Source: Bacteroidales bacterium UBA3143 (GTDB lineage: Bacteria; Bacteroidota; Bacteroidia; Bacteroidales; Dysgonomonadaceae). From it: DNA of 42,687 bases. The stretch is from positions 1 through 42,687 of the forward strand of contig DEZB01000051.1 in the NCBI GenBank assembly GCA_002364735.1, written 5' to 3'. A program made the position numbers and the translations under genes. Shown here in pieces: positions 25,282 through 33,985 of the stretch (its first letter is position 1; the number at the start of each line of letters is the position of its first letter). The notes under the pieces are model-generated. The model ran no database searches. It saw nothing but the letters and a program-made list of their open reading frames with translations, and had not been told where the DNA came from.

Positions 25282-25976
25282 ATGACAACATTGACAGTGA
25301 CTAAAGACCAAATCCGAGGAAAAATTGGAAAAAATGGTGGCTTGACGACCAACAAGTTCTTGCCGCCAAATTAGACTACAAAAACGGAATTGACCTATTC
25401 GACCAGATTCTTGACGGAAAGACACTAAAAGAAATTGATGGTGTAATTCATCTTGAAAAATACCCGAAAGGACTTCTTTTCAAAATAGCAAGGGGATTTG
25501 GTGGTTTCAAGACACATCCATTTCCTGTTGCAAAAAATGAAATTCAAAAAGTGGTGCTTGCAGAAACACAATACGGTGGTGGACAATTAACATTTGACTT
25601 GAAAGAGGCGAAAAATATCGAGTTCCAAATTAGGAAAGATGACATTAGGGAAGTCAAGGATTTTTTGAACAAGATTAAACTCAATTACGAAACAGAGAAA
25701 ATAAAGAGACCCGCTACACCAAAAGAGAAGAAAGTAGAAAACACTCAAAAACATAGCGTTCCGACTTTGATTTCATTTTTTGTGCCAGGAGTTGGACAAC
25801 TAATCAAAGGACATATAATGAAAGCATTTGGAATTTGGGTAATTGGCGGATTTGTTGGCTTTTTCCTTTGGTGGACATATATTGCTCCATTCATTGTTTG
25901 GGTTTGGAATGTTTATGATGCTTATAATTCCAATTTTGATTGGAGAGGCAGCGAAAAAAACACAAGTGAAGATTAA
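25282..25976 (+). pseudogene. Frameshifted TM2-like membrane protein gene of cassette 3
   Basis: ATG 25282, 27 bp after the crossover, opens MTTLTVTKDQIRGKIGK and runs into a stop at once. From about 25335 another frame continues the protein (WWLDDQQVLAAKLDYKNG) without a break to TAA 25976. Adding one A to the run of six A at 25329-25334 would join them into about 231 residues, so this is either a one-base deletion or an assembly error. The first 150 residues look like a soluble domain. The end has PGVGQLIKGHIMKAFGIW, a second hydrophobic segment and WNVYDAYN, which fits TM2-type membrane proteins. It has no partner gene in the cassette. Confidence 0.65.
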
Positions 25977-26420
25977 TCCGATTTTGAAAATGAAGAAAGA
26001 AAAACGTGCGATCATTATAAAACGATCCAACACAACGACATCCAACAATATATGATATTGACAACTTAAAAAGGTCAAAAATTAGTTAGTGACTTTGAAG
26101 AGATATTTCAGATATAACAATATATTTATTTAACATAATTCTTTTCCCATGATACATGTTTTGATACATTGGTATATAACTTGTTGATATACAGTATGAA
26201 TGTTGGTTCCTCCAGAGAAATACACCCCATCCATCCAAAATAAAACTACTCATCCCAACTCTCTCCGCCAATAAAATATATTTCTATCTTCGATGAGATA
26301 TAAAACCAAGAATAAAAGTGTTTTTTACTCTTTTAGCGATACAAAACTGATATTCAAAGTGAATTGCACTTTTGCAGTATATATAACTATAATTTTTATT
26401 CCAGCCATTGTAAGTTTTCG
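25977..26420. other. Intergenic region where the cassette array ends
   Basis: The expected left core of cassette 3 (TGCGGTAAC or a close form) is not found, nor is a matching palindrome, so its far end seems lost or too diverged to see. ATCCAAC occurs twice (about 26026 and 26040) and fits RYYYAAC by itself but has no complementary partner. No gene is convincing. Confidence 0.4.
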
Positions 26421-26428
26421 TATATTTG
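26421..26428 (+). promoter_or_regulatory. Bacteroidota -7 box of the dehydrogenase gene
   Basis: TATATTTG fits TAnnTTTG and lies 34 bp before the ATG at 26463. No properly spaced -33 element is obvious. Confidence 0.45.
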
Positions 26429-26462
26429 ACATATAAAACAACCCCTCATAAACCATACAATT

Positions 26463-27482
26463 ATGACAGAAAAAGCCATCCGAATTACCTCCAAAGAAAT
26501 GCAGCAACTATTTTACAAAGTCTTTATAAAATATAAGTTCATTGAAGAGAAATCCAAGTTATTAGCCGATGTATATACTGAGAGTACGTTGGTTGGTGTA
26601 AATTCTCATGGAATCAACCGATTGCCTCTTTTTATTGAATATGTGGAAAAGGGGTTAGTTAAGATTGATGCTGAAGCAGAAAGAGTCGCATCTTTTGGTA
26701 GCATAGAAAGATGGGATGGTAATCTTGGACCAGGCATTGTGAATGCAACAAAGTGTACAAACAGAGCCATAGAATTGGCGAAAGAACATGGAATGGGATT
26801 GGTGGCACTACGCAACACCAATCACTGGATGAGAGGTGGAACATATGGAAAGCAGGCGGCAGATGCTGGTTGCATTTCTATTCTATTTACAAATACGCAA
26901 CCAAACATGCCACCTTGGGGCGGTAAGGACAGCCGAATTGGTAACAATCCTCTTGTTGTATCAATACCACGTGAGCAGGGTCATGTTGTGTTGGATATGT
27001 CTATCTCGCAGTTTGCATTCGGCAAAATCAACGACTATAAACTAAAAGGCGAAAAGCTACCTTACCCTGGAGGTTGGGATGACAACAATGAGCTTTCCAA
27101 TGATCCTGAAAAGATATTAACGAAAGAACGTGGATTACCAATTGGTTATTGGAAGGGTTCTGCTCTTTCAATAATTCTGGATATGTTGGCTTCTTTATTG
27201 TCTGCGGGTGATTCTACTTATAGAATAAGCTTAAAAGAAATTGAGACAGGAATTTCTCAAGTGTTTCTCTGTATCTACCCTGAGGTTTTTGGCGATAAAG
27301 CGTTACAGCAGAAACTACTCAATGAAATAATTGCTTACACCCATGATGTAGAACCCATGCATTCTGAAGATAAAATTTATTATCCTGGAGAACGAAGTTC
27401 ACAAACCAGAGCTAAGAATATAAAAGATGGAATGTATGTCAACAAGGGTATTTGGGAAAAGATTGTGTTATTAGCAGAATGA
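26463..27482 (+). CDS. Malate/L-lactate dehydrogenase-family oxidoreductase, YiaK-like
   Basis: The 339-residue protein belongs to the Ldh_2 fold family, NAD(P)H-dependent reductases of 2-keto acids. NSHGINRLPLFIEYVEKG (with H49) and the substrate-site NTNHWMRGGTYGKQAADAG (H121) are present, followed by MPPWGGKDSRIGNNPLVVSIP. The NHWMRGG and PPWG forms are those of the 2,3-diketo-L-gulonate reductase (YiaK) branch rather than of malate or ureidoglycolate dehydrogenases. It has its own promoter. No other ascorbate or gulonate pathway genes are nearby, so the substrate is uncertain. Confidence 0.85.
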   Translation: MTEKAIRITSKEMQQLFYKVFIKYKFIEEKSKLLADVYTESTLVGVNSHGINRLPLFIEYVEKGLVKIDAEAERVASFGSIERWDGNLGPGIVNATKCTNRAIELAKEHGMGLVALRNTNHWMRGGTYGKQAADAGCISILFTNTQPNMPPWGGKDSRIGNNPLVVSIPREQGHVVLDMSISQFAFGKINDYKLKGEKLPYPGGWDDNNELSNDPEKILTKERGLPIGYWKGSALSIILDMLASLLSAGDSTYRISLKEIETGISQVFLCIYPEVFGDKALQQKLLNEIIAYTHDVEPMHSEDKIYYPGERSSQTRAKNIKDGMYVNKGIWEKIVLLAE

Positions 27483-27599
27483 AATACAATAGGTTTGTGC
27501 TGCGATAAGTGCGGACTGTAAGTTGCCAAAAAAAGTAAAAACCTACCGGTAAAACGCAGATTTTTATTATTTTTATGGTCTAATCAATAAACACTACTT

Positions 27600-28496
27600 A
27601 TGGAAATTGAAAAGTACTATGATATTATAGTTGAAAAATTAATTGGATGGAGTGAGCAAATAGTAAAATTGTTACCCAATTTTATACTTGCAATTTTAGT
27701 TCTCATTGCATTTGTTTTTGTTGGTAGGATCATTAAAAAATTAGCCCAACAACTGTTTGATAGAACATTCAAGAATAGATCTCTCTCTTCAATTATTTCA
27801 AAAGTTATTTATATAATTGTTATATCGATTGGTGCATTTGTAGCGTTGAGTTTATTGAATCTTGATAAAGCAGTAACTTCTCTGCTTGCTGGAGCAGGAA
27901 TAATCGGTTTGGCACTTGGTTTTGCATTTCAAGATATTGCTACCAATTTCATAGCTGGATTTTTTATGGCTATTAAACGTCCATTTAAAATTGGACAGGT
28001 TATTCATTGTGAAGGTCACAGCGGTACTATAAGATTCATTGGAATTCGTACAACAGAAATCACTTCATTTCAGGGACAAGAAGTAATTATTCCCAATAAA
28101 ATGCTATTTCAAAATCCTTTGATAAACGATTCTGAAAACATTTATAAAAGGATAGACCTAAATGTAGGTGTATCATATGGTGAAGATTTGGAGCGTGTAA
28201 GAGACATTGCAATTGAAGCGGTGAAAAACACGCCAAACATCAATAAAAACAAAGATATCGACCTTGTTTATTTAGCTTTTGGTGATAGTTCTATTAATTT
28301 TAGAATTATGATTTGGGTAGAATATAAAAGTCAATTGGAATTCTTGAAAAGTCAAAGCGAAGCGATCATAGCAATCAAAAAAGCGTTTGATAAAGAAGAT
28401 ATCATGATTCCTTTCCCAATCAGAACATTGGATTTTGGTATTAAAGGTGGTGAAAAGTTGAATGAAGTGTTACCTCAAGAAAAAAGCATAAGCTAA
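27600..28496 (+). CDS. mscS: Small-conductance mechanosensitive channel, MscS family
   Basis: The 298-residue protein has the compact MscS plan: three membrane segments (about 20-42, 64-86 and the pore helix 93-120), then the beta domain and the C-terminal cytoplasmic cage. The pore helix LLAGAGIIGLALGFAFQDI with its spaced Gly/Ala, then NFIAGFFMAIKRPFKIGQVI and the GTIRFIGIRTTEI segment, are typical. It opens under membrane tension and releases solutes on hypo-osmotic shock. It is a single gene with 117 bp upstream. Confidence 0.93.
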   Translation: MEIEKYYDIIVEKLIGWSEQIVKLLPNFILAILVLIAFVFVGRIIKKLAQQLFDRTFKNRSLSSIISKVIYIIVISIGAFVALSLLNLDKAVTSLLAGAGIIGLALGFAFQDIATNFIAGFFMAIKRPFKIGQVIHCEGHSGTIRFIGIRTTEITSFQGQEVIIPNKMLFQNPLINDSENIYKRIDLNVGVSYGEDLERVRDIAIEAVKNTPNINKNKDIDLVYLAFGDSSINFRIMIWVEYKSQLEFLKSQSEAIIAIKKAFDKEDIMIPFPIRTLDFGIKGGEKLNEVLPQEKSIS

Positions 28497-28560
28497 AGCG
28501 GGAACAAAAGCCAACGATAGATGTTGAATTGAACAAACAAATTTGAATATCAGATAATAG

Positions 28561-29457
28561 ATGCACAATATGAAAACCTTGTACTGCATTATTTTGACTT
28601 TGATGTTTACACCATTTACTTTCTCACAAGAACCTCTGTTGAAAATTGGGTTGATGGCTGATCCACAATATGCTGATAAACCAACCACAGGATTGAGACA
28701 CTACAAACAATCGTTGTTGAAATTAGAAGAAGCCATTGATACTTTTAATTTACAGCATGTTGATGTTGTTCAAAACCTTGGGGATATTATAGATGATGAA
28801 TGGGATAGTTTTGACGCAATTTTACCTATTTACAATAAGCTTAAACTTACTATTGTGAACTATCACCTATTGGGAAACCACGATTTTTCTGTCGATTCAA
28901 TTCATTTGAGTGGTTTGCTTGAAAAGCTATCCATGCCTGATTACTATTACTCCTATTCGAAACAGGGTTGGCGGTTTATAGTATTGGATGCTACTGATTA
29001 TTCCTATTTCTCAAATCCATTGCACAATCACGATATAGATAAAGTGAATGCGTATTTCGAAAATACGAAAGATGATTCAAACAAAAAACTTTGGAATAGT
29101 GCAATAGGAGAAGAGCAACAAAACTGGCTAAAGCAAGAATTAGATAGCGCCCGTTTATTGAATCAAAAAGTCATTCTATTTTCCCATCTACCCATTAGAG
29201 CCAATCGGAATGCACATAATTTGTGGAACGATTATGAAATAGTTGACATTGTAGAAAACAGCTCCAATGTAGTTGCTTTTATTAATGGACATAATCATTC
29301 GGGAGATTATCTTTTGAAAAACGGAATTCACTACATTACAGTATTTGGCATGGTAGATACTGATATTAGTTCTTATGGAATTCTTGAAATTCACAAAGAT
29401 AGTTTAGTATTGAAAGGTTATGGTAATCAAAAAACATTGCATTTGGGTATTGAATAA
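28561..29457 (+). CDS. Secreted calcineurin-like metallophosphoesterase (ADP-ribose/CDP-alcohol diphosphatase-like)
   Basis: The product has 298 residues from ATG 28561, or 295 from ATG 28570. An N-terminal signal peptide (MKTLYCIILTLMFTPFTFSQ) predicts export. Metal-binding motifs occur in order: LMADPQYAD, NLGDIIDDEWD, LGNHDFSVD, LFSHLPIRA and INGHNHSGD. The ADPQYAD form and the following RHYKQSLLKLEEAI match the Mn-dependent ADP-ribose/CDP-alcohol diphosphatase branch. The substrate in the periplasm is unknown. It lies 64 bp after mscS on the same strand, and repeat copy B follows it. Confidence 0.85.
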   Translation: MHNMKTLYCIILTLMFTPFTFSQEPLLKIGLMADPQYADKPTTGLRHYKQSLLKLEEAIDTFNLQHVDVVQNLGDIIDDEWDSFDAILPIYNKLKLTIVNYHLLGNHDFSVDSIHLSGLLEKLSMPDYYYSYSKQGWRFIVLDATDYSYFSNPLHNHDIDKVNAYFENTKDDSNKKLWNSAIGEEQQNWLKQELDSARLLNQKVILFSHLPIRANRNAHNLWNDYEIVDIVENSSNVVAFINGHNHSGDYLLKNGIHYITVFGMVDTDISSYGILEIHKDSLVLKGYGNQKTLHLGIE

Positions 29458-29458
29458 T

Positions 29459-29590
29459 GGGTTGTGCTCAGAGCTGTAAAACTGCTTATCTTCTGCCCCT
29501 AAATCCCCTGAAGGGGACTTTGCTGAGTGCTGATATTTGGGATATTATCACGTTGAAACAGAGGATAGAAAAGACTAATTATTTATAATC
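29459..29590 (-). repeat. MITE-like hairpin repeat, copy B (inverted)
   Basis: Read on the minus strand, this stretch aligns with copies A (7383-7532) and C (31090-31231): the TTAGTCTTTTCT start, the TATCAGCACTCAGCAAAGTCCCC centre, a hairpin CCCCTTCAGGGG and ATTTAGGGGCAGAAGAT. The first hairpin has decayed. It lies between the convergent phosphoesterase and M23 genes and slightly overlaps the 3' end of the latter. Confidence 0.6.
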
Positions 29591-30904
29591 TCCCTCAATA
29601 AAAGCCTGCGTAAATACACCCTGATCCAAGTTTAGTGAATCTGTTGTGTTGACATTATTTAGTGAAGCATGGTGCATGTCAAGTTGCATCATCATTTTGT
29701 CACGAATCACCATAAAGCTATCCCTCAACTCAGGTTTCACAGGATAGGATGGAGGTGCCTCCATTGTAAGCGGATTGATGGGTTGGTTGTTTTTATGCAC
29801 CCTAAAATCGAGGTGAGGCCCCGTGGAGAGTCCAGTAGAGCCTACATATGCAATTATTTGCCCCTGCTTTACAGAGCTTCCCTTTTGTATTCCCTTCGCA
29901 AAACCGTTTAGATGCATGTAGGTGGTTGTATATACCGAATTATGCTTAACCTTCATATAGTTACCTCCGCCACCTCTCTGATATCCTTTTGCAATTACAA
30001 CCCCATCGCCAATAGTTTTTACAGGTGTGCCTGTTGGAGCAGCATAATCTACGCCATGATGTGCCCTGTAGCGTTTCAGCACTGGATGAAAGCGAGAGTT
30101 AGAGAACTTAGAGCTGATACGGAAAAAGTCAAGAGGAGCTTTAAGAAACTGTTTTCGCAAACTGTTGCCCTCTTCATCGAAATACTCCCTCGTAGAATCC
30201 TGCTGGAAGGGAACAGCAATATATTTTCGGTCATGGTGATTGAACACAGCCCCTTCTATAGAAGCAATATCCAAAAAAGTTGTATCATCTATCCAAGCCT
30301 CATCGTAGATTAAACGAAATGAATCTCCTTGTTTAATACCGAAAAAATCGACCTGCCAAGCATAAAGATCAGACAATTTGAGTGCCAACATGGGTGATGA
30401 CCCCGCCTCAACGATAGCATTCCAAAGCGAAGAGTTGATACTACCTTCCACATATTTACGCTGAAGGGTTACTGGTTTTGTTGATTCATGGACTTTCAGA
30501 CTATCTGTGCAGAGATTTACCACCAAGTAATCTGTTTTCGATTTTTCAAACACAAGGTATTGTATGGCCGATGTCGAATCGCATGTGGTGATGGTAGCAT
30601 AAGTATTGCCTATCTGTAGTTTGGAAGGAGGATAAAGAGGCGCAATAGTCCCAGTTATCTGTTCGGCATCTCTGCCAGTAAAGCCCAGATTCATTAAAAT
30701 TAAAGAAAGATGATCACCACTTTCTATTTTGTAATGATTCAGCGTCAATGAGTCTACACATATCCCATAGGCATACGTTTGATTCATCTCCTCTACCAAA
30801 GTGTTATCTACATCTTGTTTATCCTGCTTAGTTGTGCAAGAAACACCGATGACGACCATGAGCAGGCAAGCGATGTTCTTGATTATGTTGTTTCGTTTAA
30901 ACAT
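29579..30904 (-). CDS. M23-family peptidase lipoprotein (murein endopeptidase-like)
   Basis: The 441-residue protein starts with a lipoprotein signal (VVIGVSC, lipidation at C23). A LysM/OapA-like segment (IESGDHLSLILMNLGF) follows near residue 60, then a mixed domain, then a C-terminal M23 domain. The zinc ligands are H and D in HHGVDYAAP and H of the HLDF motif near the end; YMHLNGF supplies a further active-site histidine. M23 enzymes cut peptide cross-links in peptidoglycan, so this is probably a periplasmic cell-wall hydrolase used in growth or division. The promoter lies so close to the ATG that the mRNA may be leaderless. Confidence 0.9.
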   Translation of the reverse strand: MFKRNNIIKNIACLLMVVIGVSCTTKQDKQDVDNTLVEEMNQTYAYGICVDSLTLNHYKIESGDHLSLILMNLGFTGRDAEQITGTIAPLYPPSKLQIGNTYATITTCDSTSAIQYLVFEKSKTDYLVVNLCTDSLKVHESTKPVTLQRKYVEGSINSSLWNAIVEAGSSPMLALKLSDLYAWQVDFFGIKQGDSFRLIYDEAWIDDTTFLDIASIEGAVFNHHDRKYIAVPFQQDSTREYFDEEGNSLRKQFLKAPLDFFRISSKFSNSRFHPVLKRYRAHHGVDYAAPTGTPVKTIGDGVVIAKGYQRGGGGNYMKVKHNSVYTTTYMHLNGFAKGIQKGSSVKQGQIIAYVGSTGLSTGPHLDFRVHKNNQPINPLTMEAPPSYPVKPELRDSFMVIRDKMMMQLDMHHASLNNVNTTDSLNLDQGVFTQAFIEGDYK

Positions 30905-30908
30905 ATTT

Positions 30909-30939
30909 CAAAGATAGTTTTTTCAATGTTAATACCAAA
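30909..30939 (-). promoter_or_regulatory. Consensus promoter abutting the M23 start codon
   Basis: On the minus strand TTTG (30936-30939), exactly 19 bp and TATCTTTG (30909-30916) make a textbook Bacteroidota promoter. Only four bases separate it from the ATG, so transcription would start at or next to the start codon. Confidence 0.6.
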
Positions 30940-31089
30940 GAAGAGAACCTTAAAATCACACCAAATGCCTTTGGTTGCTTTGATTTTTTTTATTATTCCG
31001 TCTTTGACTAATAATAATGTAAGTTGTCAGTTAAAATTTGTACTTTTACTCATGAATGCAGTTAAAAGTAAAATATAATCATGAGACAG

Positions 31090-31231
31090 CTTCGAAATCC
31101 ATCAATTGCTGATTATTAATCTTTTTCTGCCCTGTGTCCCTGAAGGGAAAAGCCTAACAATTAACACACTGTCAAAGTCCTCTTTAGGGGATTTAGGGGC
31201 GGATGTTAGTGTAGTTGACTTTTCGAAGTAG
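31090..31231 (+). repeat. MITE-like hairpin repeat, copy C
   Basis: This copy has the same core as copy A in the same direction: hairpin TCCCTGAAGGGA, then CTCTTTAGGGGATTTAGGGGCG. Its ends are clearer: CTTCGAAA near 31090 and its complement TTTTCGAAG near 31220 form terminal inverted repeats. It ends 24 bp before the next gene. Confidence 0.7.
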
Positions 31232-31255
31232 ATACAATCTTTAAAATATAAACTA

Positions 31256-31978
31256 TTGGATACAAAAGAACTTTTTATTACTAAATGTGCAGCGATTGAA
31301 AAAGAGATATTGGCAATCAAAACTGATAATCCTAATATACTACCAATTTCGGATGGGATCGTAAATGTTGATAATTATTTGAGTGCTAAATATAAGATAC
31401 TTTGGATACTTAAAGAGTCGAACGATTTAGATGAAAATAATGAGGGAGGCGGTTGGTCTTTAACAAAAGCCATAAATGGATTAAACAGTTGGGAAGAGCA
31501 ACCACAAAGAGGACGAACCACATTTCAAAGGATTATATATTCGACTTATGGACTGTTAAATGATTTTGTTTTATGGAAGGATATGCCTTATATTTCAAAT
31601 GAAGAGGTTTTTGAGAGTATAAAAAAAATTGCATATATAAACATTAAAAAGCATCCAGGATATGCCACGTCTAAACCTAAGGAAATTGACCAAGCCTACG
31701 AGGAGAATAAAATTTTATTGAAGAGACAGATTGATTTATATAATCCAGATATTATAATTGCAGGTAATACCTTGAAATATTTCTTCGAGGATTTGTCTAT
31801 ACCATTTGATAATAAGAAAAGTAATGGTAAAACCGCTTATTATCCTACGAAGGAGAGACTGTATATTCATCCTTATCATCCAAATGTAAGGCCTGTAAGT
31901 ATTAGTGAAGAGAATTACTGTAATGATATAATTTTTGCAGGTAAAGATTGGGTAGAAAATAAAAAGAACTATCTATAA
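31256..31978 (+). CDS. Hypothetical protein, possibly of the uracil-DNA-glycosylase-like fold
   Basis: The 240-residue protein is not recognised with confidence. It has an alternating alpha/beta look: KILWILKESND near residue 42, AYINIKKHPG near 125, LYNPDIIIAGNTLKYFF near 160 and YIHPYHPN near 205. An early hydrophobic strand, a central 'NPDIIIAGN' strand and a late 'HPYHPN' resemble the spacing of motifs in uracil-DNA-glycosylase superfamily proteins, but this is a weak guess. The only start in reach is TTG 31256, because an in-frame TAG lies at 31229. Repeat copy C ends directly upstream, so the original start or promoter may have been altered. Confidence 0.55.
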   Translation: MDTKELFITKCAAIEKEILAIKTDNPNILPISDGIVNVDNYLSAKYKILWILKESNDLDENNEGGGWSLTKAINGLNSWEEQPQRGRTTFQRIIYSTYGLLNDFVLWKDMPYISNEEVFESIKKIAYINIKKHPGYATSKPKEIDQAYEENKILLKRQIDLYNPDIIIAGNTLKYFFEDLSIPFDNKKSNGKTAYYPTKERLYIHPYHPNVRPVSISEENYCNDIIFAGKDWVENKKNYL

Positions 31979-32041
31979 CACGCATTTCAATATATGCAAC
32001 ATTTTATACATACTGATAATTATTGTACATAAATTTCATCG

Positions 32042-33022
32042 TTACTTCATCCTCACTTCACAATGGGTGAAATCTCCCTTCTGTTTTATTTTAGGTAAAT
32101 AGTGCCAATTCTTTTTCGCACTATCATCTAAAATCACTCTTTTGATTATCGAATTTGCACCGATCACAGGCAAGCTTTCCAAATCTATTGAGACTATTCT
32201 ATCTGATTCTGCCAAAGGAGTGTGCTCAGAGGTTATCGAAAGAGGTGTACCTGAATTTGGCAATTGGACAGTTGCTGATTTTGCTGAAAGATCATTTTCA
32301 CTCTCCTCTACTCCAACGGGCAACAATTTCTGTTTCTCTCTTTGCATCTTTATCAAATGCATCATATTCACATCAATTGCTTTTCTGTTTTTCCTTTTTG
32401 TGTTGCGCGACTTCATAGCAGTGCGGAAATTTTTCATTATACCATTAATATATAATAGATAAGTTCTTCCACTACAATCATTTTCTCCTCATTGTGCTGA
32501 TTGATAACAGCCATAAAATTAATGGCATCAGCCATAATTTTCATATCGCGATAGGCTGCTTCTTTTACACCCGCTCTTTTGCTTTTAGTTTCACCACTTT
32601 CATTAACACGCAACTGATAGTTTACTATTATCTCAGCTGTCATATCTATTATGGTACCTATCAAGTCACTAAGACCCAATAGCGAAACTGCCTCTCTAAA
32701 ATCTTTGCTTGGTTTTAGATGTTCCTTCAAATCGTCTGCTAATATGGATTGAGGAAGAATAGGACTTAACCCTCAGTCGCAAAGAGATAAGATAATCGTT
32801 TCGCAAACGTGTCAACTTCTTGTTTTCGATAGAAAAGCAACTGCGTTTTCGCACGCCCATGTTTAATAGTTTTATTTCGTTAGATTTCACCATCTTAAAT
32901 GCAATATTGACATTGGTATCATCAACTTGTTGTTTTTCGATGTAATTGATAATTTGGCTGTACAGCTCTACAAACTCATGGTTACGTAGATCCTTCATGA
33001 AGTTAACGTGTATTTTTCTCAT
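32042..33022 (-). pseudogene. DUF6261-family gene broken into three frames
   Basis: Three overlapping minus-strand frames read as one protein. The first (33022 to about 32770) begins MRKIHVNFMKDLRNHEFVEL and reaches LTRLRNDYLISLRLRVKS, the hallmark of DUF6261-type Bacteroidota proteins. The second (about 32765-32437) continues with ILPQSILADDLKEHLKPSKD and LSDLIGTIIDMTAEIIVNYQ. The third (32437-32042) continues with NFRTAMKSRNTKRKNRK and a low-complexity Ser/Glu tail. At the first junction about 25 family residues seem to be missing as well as the frame changing. At the second, two extra bases in TATTATATATTAAT shift the frame. The pieces could still be made as small proteins, but decay is simpler. 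Function of the family is unknown. Confidence 0.6.
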
Positions 33023-33382
33023 AATGGTGGTTGTGTGTTGTAAAATTTAAAAGATTTGTATTAACTCTCTTATAAAGTTAAGAAATAAATATGATATTAC
33101 CTAACAAAATGGCTCATAATTACATCATTTTTGTTGTCATTTTCTGTCATTTAGTCATCGCAAGTGTAAAATTGCAGAATAATATTGCTTCACACGCTGT
33201 TAGCGTACTCAAATAGCACTTGAATTTACCTTTTCTCACTCTCTCCACACCCATATTTAGTGAGGATAAAGCTCTGTTCGACGAATGGTTACCCTCATCG
33301 AATAAAGATACTGTTAAAATGAGCATATGATTACTCATTTAGCAATAGATTATTCTTAGAATCAGTGACTGTTTACTCATTT
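33023..33382. other. Intergenic, no gene seen
   Basis: AT-rich sequence upstream of the DUF6261 pseudogene. A 63-codon minus-strand frame at 33147-33338 has no recognisable features. TCATTTT-type words recur (33120-33160) without a regular period. Confidence 0.35.
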
Positions 33383-33604
33383 TGTGATACAAGTCAAAGA
33401 GAACTGCTTTTTCAATTGAACTATACCTGAACAGGTAAGACCGAATTGAATGTGCAGTGCTACTTCACCCATGCAGGTTTTATAGTTCTGCTTTTGCATC
33501 GCTATAAAGCCTATGTGGGTTATATTGCGTTGCCAAAGCAATTTCACTATACTTGTACAGGTTATACAGAGTTGCCAATACAATAGCTTTTCACCCGCGT
33601 TACA
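33383..33604 (+). repeat. Array 3: six diverged units of 42-bp period with a 12-bp palindromic core
   Basis: Cores occur at 33383 (TGTGATACAAGT), 33425 (ACCTGAACAGGT), 33467 (ACCCATGCAGGT), 33509 (GCCTATGTGGGT), 33551 (ACTTGTACAGGT) and 33593 (ACCCGCGTTACA), each exactly 42 bp apart. The second is a perfect palindrome apart from the central AA and the others are variants of it. Linkers share words such as TTGC and GCTAT but are more diverged than in arrays 1 and 2. Confidence 0.6.
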
Positions 33605-33950
33605 ATTAGAGTAACATGAGAGTGATTCTAACCAAATACGATTGTAATTATAGTGATAGTAGATCGACGAGGAATATATTTTTCTACAATTAAAGTGATG
33701 GCATAGGGAGGATGGCTAAAAATCTTTTACTATTTGTCTATTCTATCGTCAAGAATAGCATTTTTGCTTTGCAATTGGAGTAATCGCATAGGCAGAAGGA
33801 GTAAAATTGCTTGGAAATGAAGTAAAGCAAAGTATGATAGAGTAAAATGTTTTTGCTTTTGGAATAATAAAGGAGTGAAATAAGGTGTAATAAAACTACA
33901 TTATTTTAACTCAAACTCAAAATTTTGTAGGATAACTTACAGAAATTGTG
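33605..33950. other. Intergenic with loose repeats
   Basis: No gene is seen. CAATTnnAGTnAT recurs loosely (about 33603, 33689 and 33772), perhaps further decayed units of array 3. The end holds the promoter of the next gene. Confidence 0.35.
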
Positions 33951-33958
33951 TAGTTTTG
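33951..33958 (+). promoter_or_regulatory. Bacteroidota -7 box of the acyl-CoA synthetase gene
   Basis: TAGTTTTG fits TAnnTTTG, 27 bp before the ATG. A TTTG at 33923-33926 lies 24 bp upstream, a little farther than usual. Confidence 0.45.
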
Positions 33959-33985
33959 GTTCTTGCATTTTAAAAACAAAAAGAT

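Noticed and set aside
26026..26046. ATCCAAC sequences as the left core of a third attC site
   Set aside because: They fit RYYYAAC but are not complementary to the start of cassette 3 (GTTACCG), and no paired arm was found.
33147..33338. A 63-codon minus-strand frame
   Set aside because: No recognisable motif, no promoter, and low-complexity surroundings.
33377..33583. A 68-codon minus-strand frame
   Set aside because: It coincides with the 42-bp array 3 units and reads as a 14-residue repeat, so it is a repeat artefact.
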